Notes: a model not told the origin generated them from the letters alone. Shown: positions 8,632-18,927, counted from the first letter of the stretch. The stretch is DNA of 64,000 nt from Oceanicola sp. 22II-s10i (GCF_002210105.1 NZ_AQQU01000004.1:248001-312000); one strand, 5' to 3'. Program-made: numbers and translations.

Positions 8632-9642
8632 ATGACCGACATCCGCACAGCCGACGATCTGCGCGCCGCCCTTGCCGGGGTGCCGGGGCCGGACACCGGT
8701 GCCCGCAGCGCGGCCGGGGTCCGCAACGGGCAGCTGACCAAGCCGCCGGGGGCGCTCGGACGGCTGGAGGACCTGGCGCTGTGGTATGCCGGATGGCGGG
8801 GCGATCCACGGCCCCGGATCGCGGCGCCGCAGGTGATTGTATTTGCGGGAAATCACGGCATTGCAGCGCGCGGCGTTTCGGCCTTTCCCGCGGCGGTGAC
8901 CGCGCAGATGGTGGAGAACTTTCGCGCCAGTGGTGCCGCGATCAACCAGCTTTCCGAGTTGGCCGGGGCGAAGATGTCCGTTCACGCCCTCTCGCTGGAC
9001 CGGCCGACCGCGGATTTCACACGCGCCCCCGCGATGACGGAAGCCGAGTTCGACGCGGCGCTGCGCACAGGGTGGGAGGCGGTCGATCCCGAGGCCGACC
9101 TGCTGGTGACCGGGGAGATGGGGATCGGCAACACGACCTCGGCCGCGGCGCTGGCACTGGCGCTCTATGGCGGTGCACCGGAGGACTGGGTCGGGCGCGG
9201 CACCGGGGTGGATGACGCGGGGCTCGCGCTCAAGGCGCAGGTGGCGCGGGAGGGGGCGGCGCTGCATGCCGGGCACGGCGACGGGCTGGAGACGCTCCGC
9301 CGCCTCGGCGGGCGCGAGATCGCAGCGATGGCGGGCGCCATGGCGCGGGCGCGGGTGGCGCGGATACCGGTGATCCTCGACGGCTTCATCTGCTGCGCGG
9401 CGGCGGCCTGCCTGCTGGAAACGGACGGCGGGGCGCTCGATCACGCCGTGGCCGGGCATGTCAGCGCTGAGGCCGCGCATCCGGCGCTGCTGGCGCGACT
9501 CGGCAAGGCGCCGCTGCTGTCGCTGGGGATGCGACTTGGCGAGGGCTCTGGCGCCGCTGTGGCGATCCAGATCCTCCGGGCGGCGGTCGCCTGTCATTCC
9601 GGCATGGCGACCTTTGCGGAGGCGGGGGTGTCGGACGGCTGA
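8632..9642 (+). CDS. cobT: Nicotinate-nucleotide--dimethylbenzimidazole phosphoribosyltransferase
   Basis: The product (336 aa) makes alpha-ribazole 5'-phosphate from dimethylbenzimidazole and nicotinate mononucleotide, supplying the lower ligand that CobS attaches. Diagnostic stretches are [52 protein letters not shown] and, near the C terminus, [12 protein letters not shown] with the probable catalytic Glu. ATG 8632 was preferred to an in-frame ATG at 8566 because the latter overlaps cobS and precedes the conserved N terminus ([14 protein letters not shown]). Its product and that of the divergent cobS act in consecutive steps. Confidence 0.94.
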   Translation: MTDIRTADDLRAALAGVPGPDTGARSAAGVRNGQLTKPPGALGRLEDLALWYAGWRGDPRPRIAAPQVIVFAGNHGIAARGVSAFPAAVTAQMVENFRASGAAINQLSELAGAKMSVHALSLDRPTADFTRAPAMTEAEFDAALRTGWEAVDPEADLLVTGEMGIGNTTSAAALALALYGGAPEDWVGRGTGVDDAGLALKAQVAREGAALHAGHGDGLETLRRLGGREIAAMAGAMARARVARIPVILDGFICCAAAACLLETDGGALDHAVAGHVSAEAAHPALLARLGKAPLLSLGMRLGEGSGAAVAIQILRAAVACHSGMATFAEAGVSDG

Positions 9643-9661
9643 GCCCGCCCGAGGCAGGGTA

Positions 9662-10111
9662 TCAGGCCGCAGGGCCTTCGATCATCGCGACGCGGGTGGC
9701 GTGGCGGCCGCCCTCGAATTCCGCGCCGAGGAAGGCGTCGACGATGGACAGCGCCAGTTCCTCGCCGATCACCCGCGCGCCGAGCGACAGCATGTTGGCG
9801 TCGTTGTGCTGGCGGATCATCCGGGCCGAGAAGGTGTCGAAGCAGACGCCGCAGCGGATGCCGGACACCTTGTTGGCGGCCATCATGATGCCCTGTCCCG
9901 TGCCGCAGAGCACGATGCCGAGCGCGCAGTCGCCGGACGCGACCTTCTCAGCCGCAGCCTTGCCGTGCAGGGGATAGTGGGTGCTTTCCGGGGTGACGGG
10001 GCCGATGTCCACGGCCTCCCATCCCTGCGCCTCGATATGGCGGGCGATGGTCTGGCGCATGGCGATGGCGGCGTGATCGCTGGAAAGGACGATGCGTTTG
10101 CTGGCGGTCAT
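9662..10111 (-). CDS. rpiB: Ribose-5-phosphate isomerase B
   Basis: The product (149 aa) interconverts ribose 5-phosphate and ribulose 5-phosphate in the pentose phosphate pathway, and is of the RpiB/LacAB type. Motifs are SSDHAAIAMRQ near the N terminus, CGTGQGIMMAANKVSGIRCG with the probable catalytic Cys, and RQHNDANMLSLGARV. ATG 10111 starts the conserved domain directly; a longer frame to 10183 adds only unconserved residues. It is convergent with cobT, 19 bp apart. Its own promoter should lie in 10112-10175. Confidence 0.93.
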   Translation of the reverse strand: MTASKRIVLSSDHAAIAMRQTIARHIEAQGWEAVDIGPVTPESTHYPLHGKAAAEKVASGDCALGIVLCGTGQGIMMAANKVSGIRCGVCFDTFSARMIRQHNDANMLSLGARVIGEELALSIVDAFLGAEFEGGRHATRVAMIEGPAA

Positions 10112-10175
10112 GGGGTCCGGGTCCGGGAAGGTTGAGCGTGCCGCCTCAATAGTGGCACCGGCGCCGGATGGCAAA

Positions 10176-10204
10176 GCCCGCACCGCCTTTTCGGGGGTGC
10201 GGGC
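10176..10204 (-). terminator. Terminator-like hairpin after the hemerythrin gene
   Basis: GCCCGCACC (10176-10184) pairs with GGTGCGGGC (10196-10204). Read on the minus strand, the stem is followed by CTTTGCC, a weak T run. It lies downstream of the hemerythrin-like gene and upstream of rpiB. Confidence 0.5.
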
Positions 10205-10247
10205 GGGATTTTCCAGCCTCGGGCCGTAGCCCGGGCCGCGGAACGGG

Positions 10248-10724
10248 TCAGTCCTCCAGCGCGTCCTCGCGCTTTTCCTCGATCAGGCCGAGTTCCTTCT
10301 GCTTGCGGTCATGGAAACGCTTGCCGTAAGCGTCGTTCTCTTCCTGGCCGATGACTTCCTTGGCGCGGCCGAAGACCTCGTTCTCTTCTTCTTCCATGTG
10401 ATGCTCGTAATCGTGCTTGAGCGTCTTGAACCGGGTGAGCCAGCCCGAGGAGGACATATCCATCTCGCGCAGTTCCTCGAGGATCTCGTCCATCTCGGCG
10501 TGCTCATGCACCGAGTGGCGGGCGGCATCCTGGCCCCAGGTCTGTTCCATCAGCTTGGAATAGAAGGTTTCTTCTTCGGCGGCGGAATGGCTCTTCACGT
10601 CGCGATAGAACTCGGTCCACGCCTGCTTGCGCTCCTCGCTGGCGCCCTCGGTCTCGGCGATCCGGTTCAGCAGCTCGCGGTGGCGGTCGTGGTCTTTCTT
10701 GATTGCATCGTAGATCGACGTCAT
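10248..10724 (-). CDS. Hemerythrin-like HHE-domain protein
   Basis: The product (158 aa, cytoplasmic, very rich in Glu and charged residues) has the His/Glu pattern of an HHE cation-binding four-helix bundle: DHDRH (H12, H15), HSAAEE (H46, E50), HEHAE (H73, H75) and HDYEHHMEEEE (H104, H108, H109). Such proteins bind a non-haem di-iron centre and are linked to oxygen, NO or iron handling. It stands alone on the minus strand with the site GGGGCCAGCC just before the ATG. The exact role cannot be read from the sequence. Confidence 0.88.
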   Translation of the reverse strand: MTSIYDAIKKDHDRHRELLNRIAETEGASEERKQAWTEFYRDVKSHSAAEEETFYSKLMEQTWGQDAARHSVHEHAEMDEILEELREMDMSSSGWLTRFKTLKHDYEHHMEEEENEVFGRAKEVIGQEENDAYGKRFHDRKQKELGLIEEKREDALED

Positions 10725-10877
10725 GGCTGGCCCCTTTCATGAAAGCTGCCGGAACAACCCCTATGTGGTTTGAACGGTTCCCCGTCGGCCCATGCGCGGC
10801 AACCGTCCGGAAAGAGGCGCTTTCCGCCGCCGCCCAGTCGGGCTACGCTCGGCACGGGGAGCTTCGGAGGACGCGAG

Positions 10878-11594
10878 ATGACGCAACACGAACGGCCGGT
10901 CGGGCCGCGTCTGGACGGGTGGACCGCACCTGCCGCACCCGACGATGTCCGGCTGGAAGGGCGCTATGCCCAGCTGGAGCGGCTGAGCGCCGAGCGCCAT
11001 GCGGCCATGCTGTTCCGAGAGATGCAGGGCCACGACTGGCTTTGGGACTACCTTGCCGTCGGGCCCTTCGGCGGGACCGCGCAGTATCACCGTTGGATGC
11101 ACGGGGTGGAGAGCGGCACCGATCCTCTGTTCCTCGCCATTCGCGACAAGCAGACCGAGAAATGGGGCGGGGTCGCCGCCTTCATGCGGATCGTTCCCGA
11201 GATGGGCGTGATCGAGGTCGGCAACATCAACTTCGCCCCCTGCCTGCAGCAGACCCGCGCCGCGACCGAGGCCATGGCGCTGATGATGGGCTGGGCCTTC
11301 GACGCCGGGTATCGCCGCTACGAATGGAAATGCGACAGCCTGAACCGCCCGTCGCGCCGCGCGGCGCAGCGGCTGGGGTTCAGCTATGAAGGCGTGTTCC
11401 GCAAGCACATGGTGGTCAAGGGCCGCAGCCGCGACACCGCGTGGTTCGCGGTGACCGACGACCAGTGGCCCGCGCTGAAGGAGGCGTTCGAAGTCTGGCT
11501 GTCGCCCAAGAACTTCGACGCCCACGGGCGGCAGGTGGAAAGCCTGTCGGACCTCACCCGCCTTGTCCGCGTCTCCTCCGACCCGTCGCTCTGA
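10878..11594 (+). CDS. GNAT family N-acetyltransferase (RimJ/RimL type)
   Basis: The product (238 aa) resembles RimJ/RimL-type acetyltransferases. It has an N-terminal LEGRYAQLERLSAERHAA segment and a central beta-strand region around MGVIEVGNINFAP. The acetyl-CoA-binding helix region follows, with TRAATEAMALMMGWAF, then WKCDSLNRPSRRAAQRLGFSYEG. The last motif (N..S...A.rLGF..EG) is characteristic of the family. ATG 10878 follows GGAGGA at a good distance; an earlier ATG at 10770 lacks a site and adds an unconserved Pro/Arg-rich stretch. The acceptor substrate is unknown. Confidence 0.88.
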   Translation: MTQHERPVGPRLDGWTAPAAPDDVRLEGRYAQLERLSAERHAAMLFREMQGHDWLWDYLAVGPFGGTAQYHRWMHGVESGTDPLFLAIRDKQTEKWGGVAAFMRIVPEMGVIEVGNINFAPCLQQTRAATEAMALMMGWAFDAGYRRYEWKCDSLNRPSRRAAQRLGFSYEGVFRKHMVVKGRSRDTAWFAVTDDQWPALKEAFEVWLSPKNFDAHGRQVESLSDLTRLVRVSSDPSL

Positions 11595-11597
11595 GCA

Positions 11598-12473
11598 TCA
11601 GCGCGTCGGGACCGGCGTGCCGCTGCGATAGTCGTAGAACCCGCGCCCGGTCTTGCGGCCCAGCCACCCGGCCTCGACGTATTTCGTCAGCAGGGGGCAG
11701 GGGCGGTACTTGGTGTCCGCCAGCCCGTCGTGCAGGACGTTCATGATGGCGAGGCAGGTGTCGAGCCCGATGAAATCCGCCAGTTCCAGCGGCCCCATCG
11801 GATGGTTGGCCCCCAGCTTCATCGCCTGGTCGATCGAGCGGACGTTTCCGACGCCTTCGTAGAGCGTATAGACAGCCTCGTTGATCATCGGGACGAGGAT
11901 GCGGTTCACGATGAAGGCCGGGAAATCCTCGGCGCTGGCGGCGGTCTTGCCGATGCGTTCGACGATGCCGAGACAGGTGTCGTAGGTCTCCGCATCGGTG
12001 GCGATGCCGCGGATCAGCTCGACCAGCTGCATCACCGGCACCGGGTTCATGAAGTGGAAGCCCATGAAGCGTTCGGGACGGTCTGTCCGGCTGGCCAGAC
12101 GGGTGATCGAGATCGAAGAGGTGTTCGAGGTCAGGATCGTGTGATCCTGCAGATGCGGCAGCAGGTCGGCGAAGATCTTGTCCTTCAGCGCCTCGCGCTC
12201 GGTCGCGGCCTCGATCACCAGATCGGTCTGGCCAAGGTCGGCCAGCGTCAGGGTCGTGCTGATCCGCGACATGGCCTCGAACTTGGCGTCCTCGGCGATC
12301 AGGTTGCGCGTGACCTGACGGTCGAGGTTCTTGTCGATCAGCGCCATCGCCTTGTCGATGGCGTCTTGGCTGATGTCGGTCAGCAGGACGTCATATCCCG
12401 CCAGCGCCATCACATGCGCGATGCCGTTGCCCATCTGACCCGCGCCGATGACCCCGATCCTGTTCACGTCCAT
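11598..12473 (-). CDS. 3-hydroxybutyryl-CoA dehydrogenase
   Basis: The product (291 aa) is an NAD(P)-dependent 3-hydroxyacyl-CoA dehydrogenase of the Hbd/PaaH type, interconverting acetoacetyl-CoA and 3-hydroxybutyryl-CoA. Visible are the nucleotide-binding GAGQMGNGIA, the substrate segment GFHFMNPVPVMQLVELI with the catalytic His, NTSSISIT and the C-terminal HPMGPLELADFIGLD. ATG 12473 begins the Rossmann fold at once. It is convergent with the GNAT gene, with stops 3 bp apart. It could serve butyrate/PHB metabolism or aromatic degradation; the context does not decide. Confidence 0.92.
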   Translation of the reverse strand: MDVNRIGVIGAGQMGNGIAHVMALAGYDVLLTDISQDAIDKAMALIDKNLDRQVTRNLIAEDAKFEAMSRISTTLTLADLGQTDLVIEAATEREALKDKIFADLLPHLQDHTILTSNTSSISITRLASRTDRPERFMGFHFMNPVPVMQLVELIRGIATDAETYDTCLGIVERIGKTAASAEDFPAFIVNRILVPMINEAVYTLYEGVGNVRSIDQAMKLGANHPMGPLELADFIGLDTCLAIMNVLHDGLADTKYRPCPLLTKYVEAGWLGRKTGRGFYDYRSGTPVPTR

Positions 12474-12618
12474 CGCCTGCCCCTTCCTAAATATGTCCGA
12501 CGGACAATAGGCGGGGGCGGGGGGGCTCTGCAAGCGGACCTGACGCGCCGCGATTAGGCCGGCGGTAAGGAATTTGCGCGACAAGGGGCGCGGGTGAGAC
12601 GAAATGGTGGTGGGTAGC

Positions 12619-13458
12619 ATGACCTACGAAACGCGGCGCGTTGAGGCGCTGGATTATTTTCCGTGCCGGTACGGCACATCGCGCAACGGGTTCCGGGGAC
12701 CGAAGCGGTCGATGGAGGGCGATTACATCGCCTTTCTGGGCGGCACAGATACCTACGGACGGTTCATACCGCGGCCCTTTCCGGCGCTGGTCGAGGACCG
12801 GATCGGCATGGCCTGCGTGAACTTCGGCTGGCTGAATGCTGGCGTGGACGCCTTTCTGCGGGACGACGCTGTGATGGACGCGGCGCGCGGGGCGCGGGCG
12901 GTCGTGCTGCAGGTGCCGGGCGCGCAGAACATGTCGAACCGCTATTACGCGGTGCATCCGCGCCGGAACGACAGGTTCCTCAAGGCCTCGGTCCTGATGC
13001 GCAGGGTGTTCCCGGATGCCGATTTCACCGAGTTCAACTTCACCCGCCATATGCTGACCACGCTGGCGTCGGACGCGCCGGACCGGTTCGCGATCCTCGT
13101 GGCCGAGATGCAGTTCGCTTGGATCGCGCGCGTCGGGGACCTGATCCGCCAGATCGGACGGCCCGTGGTGCTGCTGTGGTTCGCCGATCACGCGCCGGGC
13201 CCGGTGCCGCAGGGAATGCCCGCATCCGGTGAGCCGCTGTTCGTGTCGGACGAGATGATGGCGGCCCTGACGCCGCAGCCTGCCGCGCAGGTGCTCGTAA
13301 GGGCCAGCGGCGCGGCGATGGCGCGGCGGACGGACGGAATGGTCTTTGCCGCCGAAGAGGCCGCGATCGCGGCCGAAGTCATGGGCCCCGCCGCGCACCA
13401 GGAGGCCGCCGCGGCACTGGCCCCCGCCATTGAGGCGCTGATCGGCGCGCACCGATAA
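12619..13458 (+). CDS. DUF6473-like conserved hypothetical protein
   Basis: The product (279 aa) has the N-terminal signature of a family I know from Rhodobacterales as DUF6473: ALDYFPCRYGTSRNGFRGP, GDYIAFLGGTDTYGRF and FGWLNAGVDAFL. No catalytic motif can be named; in some genomes relatives lie near polysaccharide or sulfotransferase genes, which is not the case here. ATG 12619 matches the usual start (MTYE...), but ATG 12604, five codons upstream with GGTGAG before it, is also possible. A strong hairpin (13466-13490) follows the gene. Confidence 0.75.
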   Translation: MTYETRRVEALDYFPCRYGTSRNGFRGPKRSMEGDYIAFLGGTDTYGRFIPRPFPALVEDRIGMACVNFGWLNAGVDAFLRDDAVMDAARGARAVVLQVPGAQNMSNRYYAVHPRRNDRFLKASVLMRRVFPDADFTEFNFTRHMLTTLASDAPDRFAILVAEMQFAWIARVGDLIRQIGRPVVLLWFADHAPGPVPQGMPASGEPLFVSDEMMAALTPQPAAQVLVRASGAAMARRTDGMVFAAEEAAIAAEVMGPAAHQEAAAALAPAIEALIGAHR

Positions 13459-13465
13459 GAAGCGA

Positions 13466-13490
13466 AACGGGCCCGCGATGCGGGCCCGTT
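13466..13490 (+). terminator. Hairpin after the DUF6473-like gene
   Basis: AACGGGCCCGC (13466-13476) and GCGGGCCCGTT (13480-13490) form a perfect 11-bp stem with loop GAT, followed by CGTGTTC. The T content after the stem is poor but the stem is very stable. It separates the convergent DUF6473-like and etfA genes. Confidence 0.65.
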
Positions 13491-13500
13491 CGTGTTCATC

Positions 13501-13527
13501 CGTAGGGTGCGTGCTTGCCACGCACCG
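13501..13527. repeat. Repeat family B, short copy after etfA
   Basis: It begins CGTAGGGTGCGTGCTTGCCA and contains GGTGCGTG paired with CACGCACC. It is nearly the same as one arm of the large inverted repeat at 29852-29925. It lies 7 bp from the etfA stop. Confidence 0.65.
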
Positions 13528-13533
13528 CCCAGA

Positions 13534-14459
13534 TTACAGCTTTTCGGTCAGCGCCGGAACGGCTTCGAACAGGTCCGCCACAAGGCCGTAATCCGCGACC
13601 TGGAAGATCGGGGCTTCTTCGTCCTTGTTGATCGCGACGATGACCTTGGAGTCCTTCATCCCGGCAAGGTGCTGGATCGCACCCGAGATGCCGACGGCGA
13701 TGTAGAGACCCGGTGCCACGACCTTGCCGGTCTGGCCGACCTGCCAGTCGTTCGGCGCATAGCCCGAATCGACCGCCGCGCGGGACGCGCCGACGGCGGC
13801 GCCCAGCTTGTCGGCGAGGCCTTCGATCAGCGAGAAGTTTTCCTGCGAGCCCACGCCACGGCCGCCCGAGACGACGATGCCGGCCGAGGTCAGTTCCGGA
13901 CGGTCGCTTTCGGCGACCTTGTCCTCGACCCACTCGGACAGGCCCGGATCCTCGGCCGCGCCCTGATCGGCGACGGAGGCGGAGCCACCGGTGCCGGCCG
14001 CGTCGAAGGTCGAGGTGCGGAAGGTGATGACCTTCTTCTCGTCCTTGGACTTGACGGTCTGGATCGCGTTGCCCGCGTAGATCGGACGCTCGAACGTGTC
14101 GGCGTCCACGACGCCGGTCACGTCGGTCAGGATCATGACGTCCAGCAGAGCGGCGACGCGCGGCAGGATGTTCTTGGCGTCGGTCGTCGCCGGGGCGACG
14201 ATGTGGCTGTAGTCACCGGCCAGCGACACGATCAGCGCGGCGGTCGGTTCCGCCAGACGGTGACCGTAGAGCGCGTTCTCGGCGCAGAGCACCTTGGCCA
14301 CGCCGTCGATGGTCGCGGCTTCTTTCGCGGCGTCCGAGCAGGTCGCACCGGCACAGAGCACGGTGACGTCGCCCAGCTTCTTCGCGGCGGAAACGGCCTT
14401 CGCGGTGGCGTCCATCGCCAGCGCGCCGTCGTTCACTTCGGCAAGCAGAAGAACGGCCA

Positions 14460-14460
<1 letters not shown>
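13534..14460 (-). CDS. etfA: Electron transfer flavoprotein alpha subunit
   Basis: The product (308 aa) is the FAD-binding subunit of ETF, which collects electrons from acyl-CoA, dimethylglycine and sarcosine dehydrogenases and passes them to ETF-ubiquinone oxidoreductase. The C-terminal FAD domain shows [50 protein letters not shown] and [17 protein letters not shown], all typical. The ATG overlaps the etfB stop by one base (TAATG). The closeness of the dimethylglycine dehydrogenase-like gene at 16349 fits a shared role. Confidence 0.95.
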
Positions 14461-15218
<758 letters not shown>

Positions 15219-15521
15219 TGCACGCGGTCTCCTTCAGTTTCCCAAACGCGGATTCGCGGCCTCTCGGACCGCGCTCTCGCGTGTTGATATAGCTTCGTCT
15301 GGCGGCGGGACAGAGCAAAATGCCCAAGAAAATCCCATCCGCCGCGACGTTTCGTCCGACCTGCGGTTTCATGTTCTGCTATGCGGAATATTTCTGACCG
15401 TCAGGTTTCCGTGCTGTTCGCACCACACGGGCGGTCCTGTCCACACATGCCCGACCGTTTCCACATTCTCGGCACTTTCGCGCGTGATGCAGGACCCGAC
15501 CACAATCGGGAGATCGGGATC
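15219..15521. other. Divergent intergenic region etfB / small membrane protein gene
   Basis: About 300 bases without a convincing gene. It must contain the etfBA promoter on the minus strand and the promoter of the downstream plus-strand gene, but I see no clear -35/-10 pair. The stretch around 15378-15400 is relatively AT-rich. An in-frame ATG at 15381 would extend the next gene but has no conserved features. Confidence 0.5.
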
Positions 15522-15971
15522 ATGTCCGGGGGATACAAAATCGCGCTGGTGTTCGGGCTGGCCGTCGCGGGCGGGGGCGCCTTCTTCGCCGCCGACTACG
15601 CCGTCCAGATGAACGCAGCCAAGGAGCAGGGCCAAGCCTATGGCCTCGGCCAGCATGTCGCTGCGCTGAGCCAGCGTATGACGGTTGGACGCGGCATCGA
15701 TGTGGCGCCGGAGCCCGAAGCCACCGGGACGTCCGTCGTGGCAGAGGTCGCGCCGGAACCGGCAGAGCAAGCGGCAACGGCGGCCAGCGCCAGCGCGCTG
15801 CCTGCCAAGGCAAAATCCGACGGACTGATCAGCCAGATCGGCGGTCTGTTCGGCGGAGGGTCAGAGGACCGCAAGCCCGAGGTCCAGGTATCGCGCAGCG
15901 GCATTGCAGGCGGGCTGGGGTCCTGCCAAATCGTCGGTGCATCGAAACGCTGCCGCATCGCCGAGGATTGA
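15522..15971 (+). CDS. Small membrane-anchored protein of unknown function
   Basis: The product (149 aa) starts with a hydrophobic segment, about residues 6-25 (IALVFGLAVAGGGAFFAADY), so it is likely a single-span or signal-anchored protein facing the periplasm. An Ala/Glu/Pro-rich linker follows, then a C-terminal part with GLISQIGGLFGGGSEDRK and two Cys residues (CQIVGASKRC) that could form a disulfide. I do not recognise the family. ATG 15522 was chosen because GGGAGATCGGG precedes it and the hydrophobic segment follows at once. A clear terminator follows the gene. Confidence 0.7.
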   Translation: MSGGYKIALVFGLAVAGGGAFFAADYAVQMNAAKEQGQAYGLGQHVAALSQRMTVGRGIDVAPEPEATGTSVVAEVAPEPAEQAATAASASALPAKAKSDGLISQIGGLFGGGSEDRKPEVQVSRSGIAGGLGSCQIVGASKRCRIAED

Positions 15972-16009
15972 TCCCGGTATCACCCGCCGGACACCACGCA
16001 ATCCGACAA

Positions 16010-16035
16010 GGCTCCGTCACCGGCGGGGCCTTTTT
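16010..16035 (+). terminator. Intrinsic terminator
   Basis: GGCTCCG (16010-16016) pairs with CGGGGCC (16024-16030) including one T-G pair, followed by five T residues. It ends the transcript of the small membrane protein gene 39 bp upstream. Confidence 0.8.
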
Positions 16036-16348
16036 CATCCCCGGTGGTCGTTGACCCGCCCGCAACCATTGCGGCAGATGCACGTCAGGGTTGTCTGATA
16101 ATTCCCCGGCTCCACCATAATCCCGTCCGCATTTTGGTGTATTCTGACACTGTTCCGCCTGACGGCAATGATGGTGGGGCGTCAGGCGGTGCGGCGGCGG
16201 GCCGATGCATCCAAGGGTCTGTCCCGTGTCGCCTGAACCACCGCCGCGCGCCCGCGTCGGTTTTGTGCGTTCAGGCGTCGGATGACAGGTGCGCCGCCAC
16301 CGGATTCTCGGCCATATGTGGACCCGCAATCCAGCGGAGCCCTGCGCC
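16036..16348 (+). other. Leader region upstream of the DMGDH-like gene, with an inverted repeat
   Basis: About 310 bases without a gene. The notable element is a perfect 10-bp inverted repeat, CCGCCTGACG (16155-16164) with CGTCAGGCGG (16180-16189), with a 15-nt spacer and no T run. It could be an operator or an RNA hairpin. The promoter of the flavoprotein gene should be here. The sequence does not match the glycine riboswitch by eye. Confidence 0.4.
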
Positions 16349-18844
16349 ATGAAAACCCATGTCAAAGCCCTAGTCGTCGGCGGCGGTGCCGTCGGGACCT
16401 CGATCGCCTATCACCTCGGCAAGGCGGGCTGGGACACCATGCTGCTGGAGCGGGACGAGCTGACCTCCGGCTCGACCTGGCACGCCGCGGGGCTGCTGCC
16501 GCTCTTCAACATGAGCTATGCGACGACCCACATCCACAAGTACTCGGTCGACTTCTACAAGGGGCTCGAGGCCGAGACGGGGCTGAACCCCGGTTTCTAC
16601 GTCGTCGGCAACCTGCGGATGGCACAGACCGATGCGCGGATGGACGAATACAGGCTCTACGCCTCGACGGCCGAGACGGCGGGCGTGCCCTATGAATGGA
16701 TGACCCCCGCGCAGATGAAGGAGCGCTGGCCGCTGCTGCGCACCGAGGACCTGAAGGGCGCGATCTATCATCCGACCGACGGCTACATCAATCCGGCCGA
16801 CGTGACGCAGGCGATGGCCAAGGGCGCGCGTCAGTTCGGGGTCAGCATCGAACGCCGCTGGCAGGTGGACAGCTACAACTGGACCGGCTCCGAATGGCAG
16901 GTCACCTGTTCCAAGATGGTCGAGCGGGGCGGGAACCTCGTGCCGTCCGAGGAAACCGTCGTCATCACCGCCGAGCATGTCGTCACCGCGACCGGCAACC
17001 ACGCGCAGCGCACCGCCAAGCTGCTGGGGCTGAAGATCCCCGCGATTCCGGTCGAACACCAGTATATCGTGACCGAGCCGGACCCGGCGCTGGTCGAATG
17101 GCGCAAGACCAACCCGCAGCACCCCGTCCTGCGCGACGCCGACGCCAAGTGGTACGTCCGCGAGGAACGCGGCGGCTGGATCCTCGGCCCCTACGAGCGC
17201 AACGCGCCCGCGCGCTTCGCCTACGGCGTGCCCGACAGCTTCCGCGCCGACCTCTTCCCGCTCGATCTGGAGCGGATCGAGGAGGAATACATGTCCATGA
17301 TCCACCGCCTCCCGTCCTCCGAGACGGTCGGCCTCAAGGACGATTTCAACGGCCCGATCTGCTATACGCCGGACGGCAACCCGTTGATCGGTCCCGCGCC
17401 GGGCCTGCGCAACATGTGGCTGGCCGAGGGCTTTTCCTTCGGGATCACCGCCGCGGGCGGCACTGGCCATTACCTCGCCCAGATGATGACGGCGGGCGAG
17501 GCCGAAATCGACATGGCCTCGCTCGACCCCAAGCGCTACGGCGACTGGATGACGACGCAGTTCGCGATCACCAAGAACGAGGAATGCTACGAGCACGTCT
17601 TCATCCTTCACCACCCCGACGAGGAGCGTGAGGCCGCCCGCCCGCTGCGCACCACCCCGGTCTACGACCGGCAGAAGGCGCTCGGCGCGCAGTTCGGCCA
17701 GGTGAACGGCTGGGAACGGCCGAACTACTACGGCCCGCTGGACGCGCCCGAGGGGTTCGACCACGACGCCCGCAGCTTCCGCCGCGGCGGCTGGTGGCAA
17801 TACGCGGTGGACGAGGCCAAGGCGATCCGCGAGGGCGTCGGGCTGGTCGACGCCACCGCCTTCACCAAGCACATCGTGAAGGGGCCGGGCGCGACGGCCT
17901 TCCTCGACTGGTTCACCTGCAACAAGCTGCCCAAGGTCGGCCGGATCAACCTGACCTACGCCCTGACCACGGCGGGCACGACGCGCACCGAATACACCAT
18001 CGTCCGTCTGGCCGAGGATGAATACTACCTCGTCTCGGCAGGCGCATGGACGGCCTATGACGCCGATTTCCTGAAGAAGGCGATCGAGGACAAGGAGGCC
18101 GAGTTCGGCCGGATCGAGCTGCAGGACGTGACCACCCAGTGGGGCGTCTTCGCCATCGCCGGCCCGAAATCGCGCGACGTGCTGAACACGCTGGTCCGCG
18201 ACGCCGACCCTGCGACGGTGCTGTCGAACAAGCGCTTCCCCTGGCTGTCGATGCGCCGGATCGAACTGGGCATGGTCCCGGTCATGGCGATCCGCGTGGC
18301 CTATACGGGCGAACTTGGCTGGGAACTGCACCACCCGATCGAGATGCAGCGCCACCTCTGGGACCGGCTCATGGAGGCGGGCGAACCGCATGGCCTTAAG
18401 CTGGTCGGCGCGCGGGCACAGAACTGGCTGCGTCAGGAAAAGAGCTACCGCGCCTTCGGTACCGAGCTCGGCCGCGACGCCACCCCGCTCGAGGCCGGTC
18501 TGGACCGCTTCGTGGACCTCTCCAAGGAGTTCCACGGCAAGGCCGCGATGGAGGCCACCGGCATCCGCTCGATGTGCGTCACGCTGCTGATCGACGGTCC
18601 CGCCGATGCCGATCCCTGGGGCCGCGAGGCGCTCTATCTCGACGGCGAAAAGGTCGGCCGCCTGACCTCCGGCGGCCACTCGGTGGCCTTCGGCAAGTCC
18701 GTCGGCATGGGCTACGTCCGCCCCGACCTCGCGAAGCCCGGCCAGAAGCTGATGGTCCGCATGTTCAACGAACTCTGGCCCGCCGAAGTCACCGAGGACA
18801 GCCCCTACGACCCGCAGAACGCCGTCATCCGCAAGGACGGCTGA
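16349..18844 (+). CDS. FAD-dependent oxidoreductase fused to GcvT domains (dimethylglycine/sarcosine dehydrogenase-like)
   Basis: The product (831 aa) has an N-terminal DAO flavin domain (GGGAVG at 11-16), an FAO_M-type middle and a C-terminal aminomethyltransferase (GcvT) region from about residue 480. GSTWHAAGLL carries His45 at the place where dimethylglycine dehydrogenase binds FAD covalently. Such enzymes demethylate dimethylglycine or sarcosine, pass the C1 unit to tetrahydrofolate and give electrons to ETF. The etfBA operon lies 0.9 kb away, in support of that. The ATG has CGGAG before it. Several similar paralogues occur in Rhodobacterales genomes, so the exact substrate is open. Confidence 0.88.
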   Translation: MKTHVKALVVGGGAVGTSIAYHLGKAGWDTMLLERDELTSGSTWHAAGLLPLFNMSYATTHIHKYSVDFYKGLEAETGLNPGFYVVGNLRMAQTDARMDEYRLYASTAETAGVPYEWMTPAQMKERWPLLRTEDLKGAIYHPTDGYINPADVTQAMAKGARQFGVSIERRWQVDSYNWTGSEWQVTCSKMVERGGNLVPSEETVVITAEHVVTATGNHAQRTAKLLGLKIPAIPVEHQYIVTEPDPALVEWRKTNPQHPVLRDADAKWYVREERGGWILGPYERNAPARFAYGVPDSFRADLFPLDLERIEEEYMSMIHRLPSSETVGLKDDFNGPICYTPDGNPLIGPAPGLRNMWLAEGFSFGITAAGGTGHYLAQMMTAGEAEIDMASLDPKRYGDWMTTQFAITKNEECYEHVFILHHPDEEREAARPLRTTPVYDRQKALGAQFGQVNGWERPNYYGPLDAPEGFDHDARSFRRGGWWQYAVDEAKAIREGVGLVDATAFTKHIVKGPGATAFLDWFTCNKLPKVGRINLTYALTTAGTTRTEYTIVRLAEDEYYLVSAGAWTAYDADFLKKAIEDKEAEFGRIELQDVTTQWGVFAIAGPKSRDVLNTLVRDADPATVLSNKRFPWLSMRRIELGMVPVMAIRVAYTGELGWELHHPIEMQRHLWDRLMEAGEPHGLKLVGARAQNWLRQEKSYRAFGTELGRDATPLEAGLDRFVDLSKEFHGKAAMEATGIRSMCVTLLIDGPADADPWGREALYLDGEKVGRLTSGGHSVAFGKSVGMGYVRPDLAKPGQKLMVRMFNELWPAEVTEDSPYDPQNAVIRKDG

Positions 18845-18879
18845 CGCGCCACAGGGCGCCGTCAATGCGCGGCTCCCTG

Positions 18880-18927
18880 CTTCATCTTGCCAGAAATATG
18901 CCGGGGGTCCGGGGGCAGAGCCCCCGG
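18880..18927 (+). repeat. Dispersed palindromic repeat family A, copy 2
   Basis: It starts CTTCATCTTGCCAGAAATAT and ends with CCGGGGGC (18909-18916) paired with GCCCCCGG (18920-18927), loop AGA. It lies 36 bp after the flavoprotein stop and runs into the 53-bp tandem repeat. Confidence 0.8.
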